From Chloroflexota bacterium (GTDB lineage: Bacteria > Chloroflexota > Anaerolineae > Caldilineales > Caldilineaceae), in contig JACQGT010000325.1 in assembly GCA_016199425.1 (NCBI GenBank), positions 1 to 6,194 of the forward strand: DNA of 6,194 nt, read 5' to 3'. Positions within the stretch are counted from its first letter, which is position 1, and every line of letters begins with the position of its first letter. Below, piece by piece: positions 1-5,100 of this stretch. The position numbers were made by a program, and so were the translations under genes. The notes beneath the pieces are model-generated. The model was not told the origin of the DNA. It worked only from the letters and a program-made list of their open reading frames with translations, and did no database searches.

Positions 1-50
1 AGGTCGGACTGTCAGTCCGATCTACAGAAGTCGGACTAACAGTCCGACCT
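1..50. repeat. Two tandem copies of a short palindromic repeat, inside the helicase gene
   Basis: Copy one is an arm AGGTCGGACT, centre GTC, and a near-matching arm AGTCCGATCT (1-23). Copy two is GTCGGACT-AAC-AGTCCGAC (30-48). The same palindrome recurs at 1634-1654. On the minus strand both copies are read in the helicase frame as VGRTVSPT and VDRTDSPT, just after the SNF2-associated domain, where a linker to the ATPase core is expected. This looks like a dispersed small palindromic element inserted into coding DNA without breaking the frame. Confidence 0.8.
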
Positions 51-1822
51 ACGAAGGATTGGGCCATACGCATGGCCTGGAGCAGATTCGTCTGCCCCTC
101 GGCCTGGTTGCCCTGCAAAAAGCCTCTCGCCGCGGCCACCTGGTCCGGGTCCAATTCCAGCCAGCGCCCGCGGATGTTGACCAGAGGCGACTGCATGGCG
201 GTCAGCCCCTCGAATTCGTCCTGGTCCAGGGCGTCGTCGCCCAGGGTCAGCTCCCAGCGGTAGCGGATCAGGCTGTTCAGTGTGAGCGCGCCATTCCGGG
301 ATGTACCGCTGTAGCCGTCGCGCCGGTTGAGCAATCCATTGGGCGAGCGCTCACTCTCCGGTCTGTCGCTGAAGAGGCGCAGACGCAGCCCCAGCCGCGA
401 ACGTCCCCGCTGCTGCCACCAGTCGGGCAGGAGCAGCCCAAAGCTGCTGCTTTCCAGCAGGGGGCCGATCTCCCGCAAAAACTGGTGGGCCTCGGCGGTG
501 GTGAGCAAAGCCCTTTCCGGGCGGGAGGTGCGCAGGCTTTCTTTGATGGGCGGAAAGAGACGGCTGGCAATGCCCAGCCCGGCCAGCAAGCGCTCCTGGG
601 GCTGGTCAAAGCGCATCTCGTCCAGGCGCAGACTGGGCTTCTTCTCCTGCCACACCTGCTGGGCCGAGACGGTCAACTCCGGGTCCGAGCGGGCCTGGAG
701 GAAATAGCGCAGCACCCAACGGGTCGGGTTTTCCGCGTCCGGCGCTTCCAGGGCAAAGGCCACCCGAAACTGGGCGTCGGCAGCCGCCACGTGCAGTTGT
801 TCGATCCAACTCACCCACTCCTGGAAAAGGCTGTGCGCGGGCTGGGGCGGCAGATCGACCAGCGGCTGGGAGGAGAGGAGACTTGTCAGCCACTGGCGGG
901 CGGGGGATGGCTCGGCGGCCTGTGCCGTCTGCACCCATCCCCCCGGCCCCCCAAAAAAGGGGGAGATCGTCATGTGGGCGGTCCAATGGCGCACGGCCTG
1001 GTCCACCAGCGCGGCGATGAAGTGTTCGGTGAGCTGGCTGGGTGAAAAGGCCAGGTCCAGGCTCTCCAAATTGTAGGCCCGGCAGATGGGGGGCATGGCC
1101 TCGATCAGCGCTTCGACCCGGCGGCGCAGCATCACATCCAGCAATTGGGGCTGCCAGATAGCCTGAAAGCGTCCGCTGCTGTCGGCCAGCAGTCCGGGCA
1201 GCAGATGTTGGCCGGCCAGAACTTCCAGGATGGTCTTGGCTGCGTGGCTCCAAAAGCGCAGATCGTTGCCCAGGCGGGCGTGGCGCAGGGGCGAACTCGG
1301 CTCGGTCACGTCGATCAGCCGCTGGCTGCTCAACCGGCTGAGGAATGTGAGCGCGTGGAAGGGGTCGAGGGTCAGCCCGGTGACCTGCCAGGGGGCCAGG
1401 AACGTCGGTCCCACGTCGCCGTTGGTCAACGCCGAGACACCCTTCTGGAAAGAGCCGAGACGGGTCAGGGGGTGTCCGTTCTGGGTGGGCAGCCAGACCA
1501 GCGCGTTGCTGGGGGTGCTGTCTGTCTCCTCCGCGGTCGCCAGTTGGCGCATCATCTGGCGGAATTCGCCGACGGCCAATTGGCCCGGATGGGAGGGCAC
1601 TTTGGCCGGGCGGCTGCGCCCGTTGCTTTCGTAGGTCGGACTGTCAGTCCGACCGCCAGTCCGACCTGCCGCGCCAGGGGTGTGAATACCGTTGCCCGCG
1701 GAGAGGTCGTAGCTGTTTTCGTCGGCTGCGGCGGGGGTATGGCTTTCGGCCCACAAAAACAATTGGCCGTAGGGAACTTTGGACTCGGCAGGAAGCCAGG
1801 CGGCGTGAATGGTAAAAGACAT
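1..1822 (-). CDS. SNF2-family DEAD/DEAH helicase, N-terminal part (partial, runs off left edge)
   Basis: An open frame of 607 codons starts at ATG 1820-1822 and leaves the window without a stop. I identify it from the C-terminal stretch (about residues 440-575), which reads like the SNF2 helicase-associated domain (PF12419 type) found before the ATPase core in bacterial HelZ/YwqA-like SNF2 proteins. Visible landmarks are LPDWW at 465-469, RLGLRLR after it, RYRWELTLGDD around W523, and SPLVNIRGRWLELDPDQ around W554. Such proteins are usually about 1000-1100 residues, so the Walker A/DEAH and helicase-C motifs should lie left of position 1. The family translocates on nucleic acid using ATP; the cellular role here is unknown. 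The N-terminal part (residues 1-430) is poorly conserved and has the AWLP opening typical of these proteins. Three palindromic repeats are read in frame (residues 53-64, 287-296 and 591-607). It diverges from the GntR gene and has no obvious ribosome binding site. Family call is confident; role is not. Confidence 0.83.
   Translation of the reverse strand, partial: MSFTIHAAWLPAESKVPYGQLFLWAESHTPAAADENSYDLSAGNGIHTPGAAGRTGGRTDSPTYESNGRSRPAKVPSHPGQLAVGEFRQMMRQLATAEETDSTPSNALVWLPTQNGHPLTRLGSFQKGVSALTNGDVGPTFLAPWQVTGLTLDPFHALTFLSRLSSQRLIDVTEPSSPLRHARLGNDLRFWSHAAKTILEVLAGQHLLPGLLADSSGRFQAIWQPQLLDVMLRRRVEALIEAMPPICRAYNLESLDLAFSPSQLTEHFIAALVDQAVRHWTAHMTISPFFGGPGGWVQTAQAAEPSPARQWLTSLLSSQPLVDLPPQPAHSLFQEWVSWIEQLHVAAADAQFRVAFALEAPDAENPTRWVLRYFLQARSDPELTVSAQQVWQEKKPSLRLDEMRFDQPQERLLAGLGIASRLFPPIKESLRTSRPERALLTTAEAHQFLREIGPLLESSSFGLLLPDWWQQRGRSRLGLRLRLFSDRPESERSPNGLLNRRDGYSGTSRNGALTLNSLIRYRWELTLGDDALDQDEFEGLTAMQSPLVNIRGRWLELDPDQVAAARGFLQGNQAEGQTNLLQAMRMAQSFVGRTVSPTSVDRTDSPT
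937..964. repeat. C-run/A-run/G-run palindromic repeat within the helicase gene
   Basis: The stretch consists of two C runs split by GG, then six A and five G, so that the second C run can pair with the G run. Similar C/A/G-run elements are scattered through many environmental bacterial genomes, mostly between genes (recollection, not a search). Here it is read in the helicase frame on the minus strand as SPFFGGPGGW (residues 287-296), a Gly-rich segment unlike its surroundings. It is either a second in-frame repeat insertion or a coincidental low-complexity loop. Confidence 0.5.
1634..1667. repeat. Palindromic repeat (1.5 copies) in the N-terminal coding part of the helicase
   Basis: A perfect palindrome with 9-nt arms (GGTCGGACT / AGTCCGACC) around a GTC centre spans 1634-1654. 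An extra right half-arm, AGTCCGACCT, follows at 1658-1667. It is the same family as the two copies at 1-50. In the helicase frame it gives GRTGGRTDSPTY (residues 53-64), the same GRTxSPT peptide as the distal copies, so all copies sit in the same phase relative to the codons. Confidence 0.85.
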
Positions 1823-1858
1823 ACCGGATATTGTATCTTGAATGGCGCGTCAAATCAA
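1823..1858 (-). promoter_or_regulatory. Putative near-leaderless promoter of the helicase gene
   Basis: Read on the minus strand, TTGATT (1858-1853) and TACAAT (1835-1830) are separated by exactly 17 nt, matching the sigma70 -35 (4 of 6) and -10 (5 of 6) boxes. Transcription would begin near 1823-1824, immediately before the ATG at 1822. No Shine-Dalgarno sequence precedes that ATG, which agrees with a leaderless transcript. Prediction from consensus only. Confidence 0.5.
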
Positions 1859-1904
1859 ATTTTGGACGCTCTTTCCCGCATTGAAGTTCCTGTGTGGAGG
1901 GAGA

Positions 1905-1960
1905 GAGTAGGGAATGCGGAGTGCAGAAGGGGGAATGGGGAGTGCGGAATGCGGAATCGG
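1905..1960. repeat. Purine-rich degenerate repeat (GGAATGCGGA-type)
   Basis: The intergenic stretch contains repeated GGAATGCGGA units (1911-1920, 1946-1955) with variants such as GGAATGGGGA and AGTGCGGAAT between them. It is almost free of pyrimidine runs on the plus strand. I see no coding signal in it. Similar GGAATGCGG strings are common intergenic filler in environmental genomes (recollection). Function unknown. Confidence 0.6.
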
Positions 1961-1968
1961 TGGAGTCG

Positions 1969-1993
1969 TCACCTGCCACCTTTCACCTGCCAC
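1969..1993. repeat. Direct repeat TCACCTGCCAC x2, abutting the -35 box
   Basis: The 11-mer TCACCTGCCAC occurs at 1969-1979 and again at 1983-1993, a 14-nt period. The second copy ends directly at the TTGACA of the regulator promoter. It could be a tandem site for an activator or only the tail of the neighbouring low-complexity repeats; the sequence alone does not decide. Confidence 0.6.
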
Positions 1994-2022
1994 TTGACAG
2001 CGGATGCAACTTCGTTTATATT
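1994..2022 (+). promoter_or_regulatory. Strong sigma70-type promoter for the regulator/sugar operon
   Basis: A perfect -35 box TTGACA (1994-1999) and a -10 box TATATT (2017-2022, 5 of 6) are spaced by 17 nt. The predicted start of transcription is about 2029, giving a leader of about 110 nt before the GntR start. The region around the -10 is AT-rich against a GC-rich background. It is the best promoter in the window and probably drives the whole rightward cluster, since no convincing promoter was found before the oxidoreductase gene. Confidence 0.72.
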
Positions 2023-2027
2023 TTGTG

Positions 2028-2053
2028 TGGTATAGACCTCTGTACGTCTAGCT
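2028..2053. promoter_or_regulatory. GntR/HutC-type operator overlapping the transcription start
   Basis: TGGTATAGACCT (2028-2039) contains GTATAGAC, an exact match to the HutC-subfamily consensus GTNTANAC. It matches the NagR/DasR dre-type core TGGTCTAGACCA at 10 of 12 positions. It lies at the predicted transcription start, the classic place for a repressor, and directly upstream of a gene for a HutC-type regulator. A weaker half-like site, GTCTAGCT (2046-2053), follows 16 nt later. I infer autoregulation by the GntR protein encoded downstream. Confidence 0.62.
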
Positions 2054-2077
2054 CACAAAAAACCGTTCTATCACAGT

Positions 2078-2115
2078 TCTGCGTCGATCTGCGTTTCGCT
2101 CGATTTGATCTGCGT
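2078..2115. repeat. TCTGCGT repeats in the regulator leader
   Basis: TCTGCGT occurs at 2078-2084, 2088-2094 and 2109-2115; the last two copies are extended to GATCTGCGT. This lies in the untranslated leader between the operator and the GntR start. It resembles short tandem repeats (ATCTGCGT/ACGCAGAT) scattered between genes in several environmental phyla (recollection). No hairpin or riboswitch fold was recognised. Confidence 0.5.
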
Positions 2116-2137
2116 CCGCTTTCACTATTTCCAGACG

Positions 2138-2941
2138 ATGAATAGTCAAATTCTGAGCAAACACACGCCCATCCCGCTCTATTACCAGCTTGCCGAATGG
2201 ATCCGCGAGCAGGTGCAGAGCGGACAACTCGCCCCCGGCGACCAGTTGCCGTCGGAGCGGGAACTGTGCGAGCAGGCAGGCGTCAGCCGCATGACCGCAC
2301 GCCAGGCTGTGGCCTATCTGGCCCGAGAAGGCGTGCTGACGGTGCGCGCTGGTGTGGGCACGTTTGTGGCCGAGCCGAAGCTGACCCACGACGCGCTGCA
2401 CCTGCTGGGCTTCAGCGAACAGATGATGCGGCAGGGGGGGAGGGTCACATCGACAGTGCTGGAACAGGCGGTGGTGATGCCCCCAGCCGCGGCGGCTGCA
2501 GCCCTGGAATTAGCGCCGGGCGAACGGGTCGTGAAGATCGCTCGCCTGCGCCATGCGGATCAGGTCCCGCTGTTGTTGGAGACGAGCATCTTGCCCCTCT
2601 TCCTCTGCGCGGGGCTGGAGGAAGAGGAATTGGCCTCCCACTCCCTCTACACCGTCCTGGCCGAGCGCTACGGGCTGCACCTGCACCACGCCCATCAGAC
2701 CTTTCAGGCCACTGTTGCCAATGAGTACGAACGCCAACTGTTCGGCGTCGGCCCTGGAACTCCGATGATTCTGCTGGAAGGAATCACCTACACCGGTCAC
2801 GGCAGACCCGCGGAGTATTTCAAAGCACTCTATCGGGGGGATCGCTTTAAGTTCACATTCGAAAGCCAGCGGGACAATGAGAACGGCGCTGCCCCTGGCT
2901 CTCCGGTCGTCGGCATTGTAATGAAGACACAAACGCTCTAA
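2138..2941 (+). CDS. GntR-family transcriptional regulator, HutC subfamily (UTRA effector domain)
   Basis: A 267-residue cytoplasmic DNA-binding repressor of usual family length. The winged helix-turn-helix is at residues 10-78, with PIPLYYQLAEWIREQV, LPSERELCEQAGVSRMTARQA (written in two motifs: LPSERELCEQ and AGVSRMTARQA) and the wing GVGTFV. The UTRA ligand domain follows at about 85-245: GFSEQMMRQGG, ARLRHADQVPLLLE and the closing YRGDRFKF. In NagR/DasR-type relatives these elements bind phosphorylated amino sugars or similar metabolites; the ligand here is unproven. I chose ATG 2138 because the conserved domain begins ten residues later. The in-frame TTG at 2105 would only add a repeat-derived tail. 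The ribosome binding site is weak. A HutC-type operator lies at its own promoter, so autorepression and control of the downstream genes is the likely arrangement. Confidence 0.9.
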   Translation: MNSQILSKHTPIPLYYQLAEWIREQVQSGQLAPGDQLPSERELCEQAGVSRMTARQAVAYLAREGVLTVRAGVGTFVAEPKLTHDALHLLGFSEQMMRQGGRVTSTVLEQAVVMPPAAAAAALELAPGERVVKIARLRHADQVPLLLETSILPLFLCAGLEEEELASHSLYTVLAERYGLHLHHAHQTFQATVANEYERQLFGVGPGTPMILLEGITYTGHGRPAEYFKALYRGDRFKFTFESQRDNENGAAPGSPVVGIVMKTQTL

Positions 2942-3073
2942 CCTGAAAATAAGGACACGGATTGACACGGATGGGACGGATTCACACGGATTGAATTCCC
3001 ATGCACCGTCGAGCGCCACGGGTGACGAAAAAGCAAATCCGTAAATTCCGTCATCCGTGTTCTATTTTTCAGG
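2942..3073. repeat. 132-bp inverted-repeat (MITE-like) element between regulator and oxidoreductase
   Basis: The terminal arms at 2942-2962 and 3053-3073 are 21 nt each and match at 18 positions as inverted repeats (CCTGAAAA...ACACGGAT). The left part has ACACGGAT-type units at 2955, 2965 and 2984. The element begins one base after the regulator stop codon. There is no open frame for a transposase, so it would be a non-autonomous element or a large folded RNA. A shortened left half, including a 22-nt exact match (2951-2972 versus 5057-5078), lies at the cupin/ROK junction. Confidence 0.65.
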
Positions 3074-3094
3074 CCAGCGTCCCCAACCCAAGAA

Positions 3095-3105
3095 AGTGAG
3101 AAAGG
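3095..3105 (+). promoter_or_regulatory. Ribosome binding region deciding the oxidoreductase start
   Basis: The purine-rich AGTGAGAAAGG precedes GTG 3108-3110, with GTGAG seven nucleotides upstream of the start. It supports starting at 3108 rather than at GTG 3057, which sits inside the right arm of the inverted-repeat element. GTG 3096 is a further possible start, adding four residues. Confidence 0.45.
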
Positions 3106-3107
3106 CT

Positions 3108-4220
3108 GTGTCACAACCGATTCGGATTGGCATCATTGGATATGGCAGCGTAGCCTCTGGTCCGTACACACGGCAGATCAAGCGGATGCAGCAGGCCGGC
3201 TACCCGGTGGAGGTCGTCCACGTCTGTGATGTGAAGCCAGAGCGACGGCAAGTGGCTCTGGAGAAGCTGGGGGTGAGCAATTTCACCGTCAACTATGCGG
3301 ATGTGATTGAAAATGAGGCCGTCGATCTGGTGCTGGTGACAACCTCCATGCGCGAGCACGGCCCCGTGGCCGAGGCCGCTTTGCAAGCAGGCAAACACGT
3401 GCTGGTGGAGAAGCCGATGGCGGTGGATTTGGAGATGGCCGCCGAATTGGTGGAACTCTCCAAAACCAGTCAGGGACTGCTCGTCTGCGCCCCCCACGTC
3501 GTTCTCAGCCCGACTTACCAGGCCATCTGGCAGCGCATCCACAGCGGCGAATTGGGCAAAATCCGCCTGGCCCGGGCCTTCTACGGTTGGGCCGGGCCGA
3601 GCTGGGGGCAGTGGTTCTACCGGCAGGGAGGCGGCGCTCTCTTTGATCTGGGCGTCTACAACGTCGTCAGCCTGACCGGTCTACTGGGGCCGGCGCGGCG
3701 GGTGACGGCACTGGCGGGCACGACGATTGCCGAGCGGGTGGTGGACAACGAGATGATGAAAGTGGAGGCCGTGGACAATGCCCACGTGCTCATCGACTTT
3801 GGCGAAGGGGTCTATGCGGTGGTCACCACCGGCTTTACCATTCAGAAGTATCGCTGCCCGGCCATCGAACTCTACGGCGACAAAGGCGTGATTCAGATGA
3901 TGGGCGACGACTGGGACCCGGACGGCTACGAACTCTGGCGCAACGACGTCGGCGCGTGGCAGATCCACGAGGAGAGCGACCCCAACTGGCCCTGGACCGA
4001 CGGTCTGCGCCATCTGGTGGAGTGCATCCAGAGCGGCACAAAACCGGTCATCCAGCCCGAACACGCCTACCACGCCCTGGAAATTATGCTGGCCGCCGAG
4101 GCCGCCGGCCGGGACGGGCAGGCACGCACCATCGCAAGCACATTTACACCGCCGCGTTTCTTTGCCCCAGGCCAGGAAGCAGAAGCGACTCATCTCATCC
4201 ACGACAGGACACAGTTGTAA
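3108..4220 (+). CDS. Gfo/Idh/MocA-family NAD(P)-dependent sugar oxidoreductase
   Basis: A 370-residue cytoplasmic protein of normal family length. The N-terminal Rossmann fold (1-125) opens with RIGIIGYGSVASG, the dinucleotide-binding GxGxxA, and ends with the conserved EKP at 101-103 (K102 is the usual catalytic or cofactor-contact lysine). The C-terminal substrate domain includes GGGALFDLGVYNV (174-186). The common family motif DxGxH is here DLGVY, with Tyr184 in the His place, as in glucose-fructose oxidoreductase-like members. The reaction is probably oxidation, reduction or epimerisation of a sugar or sugar acid; the substrate cannot be read from sequence. GTG 3108 gives the usual short lead (MSQPIRIGIIG). 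The stop overlaps the cupin start by one base (TAATG), indicating coupled translation. It follows the GntR gene after a repeat element. Confidence 0.9.
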   Translation: MSQPIRIGIIGYGSVASGPYTRQIKRMQQAGYPVEVVHVCDVKPERRQVALEKLGVSNFTVNYADVIENEAVDLVLVTTSMREHGPVAEAALQAGKHVLVEKPMAVDLEMAAELVELSKTSQGLLVCAPHVVLSPTYQAIWQRIHSGELGKIRLARAFYGWAGPSWGQWFYRQGGGALFDLGVYNVVSLTGLLGPARRVTALAGTTIAERVVDNEMMKVEAVDNAHVLIDFGEGVYAVVTTGFTIQKYRCPAIELYGDKGVIQMMGDDWDPDGYELWRNDVGAWQIHEESDPNWPWTDGLRHLVECIQSGTKPVIQPEHAYHALEIMLAAEAAGRDGQARTIASTFTPPRFFAPGQEAEATHLIHDRTQL

Positions 4221-5071
4221 TGGGCTACTCACCATCGCCGCGCCCGACCTTTTCCGAACCGACCCACCGCCCCTACGCCGCTGTCACCCGCCATCTGTGG
4301 GGCGACCCGGAGGCGGGGGAGGTGGCGGATTGGATTTACGTCTCCAGCGAACGTATCCATCACATCGTCTTTGGGCTGGCTCCCGGCGGCTGGTTTCGTC
4401 ACTCGGACAGCTTCCGCACGATCTTTGCGGCGGACGAATTGCTCTACGTCGTGAGCGGTGAGATGCTGTTGGCTAATCCCCAGAGCGGCGAAGTGCATCG
4501 GGTGTGTACGGGCGAGGCGGCCTTCTTGCGCCGGGATACCTGGCATCACGCCTTCAACCAGAGCAGTGAACTGCTGCGGGTGGCCGAGTTCTTTGCGCCT
4601 CCGCCCTCCCAGGGCACGTCGGGCGTATACGCCCAGACCAAACCCAATCTGACCGTCTCCCGCTACGGCCAGGACGAGGCGCTGGGACGCTGGCCGATGG
4701 AGCGGGCGGCCATCGAAGCGGGCCAAACCATCCGCATCCTGCGCGACGAGGATCTGCTCTGTCGGCGGGAAGGCAATGCGCTGGTGGGTCTCTATGCCTC
4801 CACCGAGCATCTGACCGCGGGGCGCATCCATCTACAACCCGGCCAGCGCAGCGATGTACAGGTCCACGGCGGCGACGAGAGTCTCTTGCTGCTGGAAGGC
4901 ACACTGAACATCCACTGCCCGGAGAAGGCAGGGCAGCAGTGGTTTGAGTTGACGCCCCAGGACGGTTTTTACATTCCCAAAGGCGCGCCCCATCAGTATT
5001 ACAATATGACCGGTCAACCGGTGACGGCCCTCTTCGGCGTCGCCCCGAAATACCTGAAGGACACGGATTGA
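4220..5071 (+). CDS. Two-domain (bicupin) protein of unknown substrate
   Basis: A 283-residue cytoplasmic protein with two cupin beta-barrels. The first (about 45-125) has GGWFRHSDSF with H61, ELLYVVSGE (E73) and WHHAFN (H109/H110). The second (about 197-275) has the clearer metal site VQVHGGDESLLLLEG (H216, E220) followed by PKGAPHQYYN (H258, N262), close to the classical cupin motifs. Metal-dependent isomerase, epimerase, dioxygenase or sugar-sensing roles all occur in this fold; the operon favours sugar isomerisation or a similar step, but that is inference. The ATG overlaps the oxidoreductase stop, with AGGA ten nucleotides upstream. The last residues (YLKDTD) and stop are encoded by a repeat shared with the element at 2942-3073, so the original C-terminus may have been replaced. 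The stop overlaps the ROK start (TTGA). Confidence 0.85.
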   Translation: MGYSPSPRPTFSEPTHRPYAAVTRHLWGDPEAGEVADWIYVSSERIHHIVFGLAPGGWFRHSDSFRTIFAADELLYVVSGEMLLANPQSGEVHRVCTGEAAFLRRDTWHHAFNQSSELLRVAEFFAPPPSQGTSGVYAQTKPNLTVSRYGQDEALGRWPMERAAIEAGQTIRILRDEDLLCRREGNALVGLYASTEHLTAGRIHLQPGQRSDVQVHGGDESLLLLEGTLNIHCPEKAGQQWFELTPQDGFYIPKGAPHQYYNMTGQPVTALFGVAPKYLKDTD

Positions 5072-5100
5072 CACGGATTGACAGGATTTTCACGGATAGG
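5053..5100. repeat. ACACGGATTG tandem repeat forming the cupin/ROK gene junction
   Basis: Two exact 10-nt units ACACGGATTG (5061-5070, 5071-5080) are followed by degenerate units ACAGGATTTT and CACGGATAGG. The preceding CCTGAAGG matches the left end of the inverted-repeat element at 2942 with a 5-nt deletion. The repeat contains the cupin stop, and the ROK ribosome binding site and start codon. It also encodes the unusual ROK N-terminus TRIDRIFTDRIDD. Confidence 0.8.
5056..5061 (+). promoter_or_regulatory. Repeat-borne ribosome binding site of the ROK gene
   Basis: GAAGGA lies six nucleotides before TTG 5068-5070, an ideal spacing. No in-frame ATG exists between here and the nucleotide-binding motif. 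The next in-frame GTG (within DVGG) would remove essential sequence, so this site and the TTG are the best supported start. Confidence 0.6.

Noticed and set aside
1..50. Palindromic copies as a CRISPR array
   Set aside because: Only two units with a spacer of a few bases, each internally palindromic and within an open frame; no spacer-repeat periodicity.
59..1045. A long plus-strand open frame of 328 codons
   Set aside because: It is the complementary shadow of the helicase gene. Its translation is Gln/Gly/Arg-rich with no recognisable domain, while the minus-strand frame shows clear SNF2-associated motifs.
606..1253. Minus-strand open frame of 215 codons
   Set aside because: It overlaps the helicase in another frame and has a low-complexity Pro/Arg/Ala composition typical of a shifted GC-rich frame.
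1145..2035. Plus-strand open frame of 296 codons reaching into the promoter region
   Set aside because: Its first three quarters are antisense to the helicase and its end runs through repeats and the promoter; no domain is recognisable.
2105..2137. TTG 2105 as GntR start
   Set aside because: The added residues come from the TCTGCGT repeat and the family domain starts just after ATG 2138.
2962..2990. TTGACA in the spacer as a second promoter for the oxidoreductase
   Set aside because: It is part of the ACACGGATTG repeat and the expected -10 position reads CACGGA-like sequence with no resemblance to TATAAT.
3057..3107. GTG 3057 as oxidoreductase start
   Set aside because: It lies in the right arm of the inverted-repeat element and adds 17 residues not expected before the Rossmann motif.
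3956..4219. Upstream in-frame start for the cupin protein
   Set aside because: It would overlap the oxidoreductase by 265 bases and add a Pro/Arg-rich tail. ATG 4220 in TAATG with AGGA upstream fits better.
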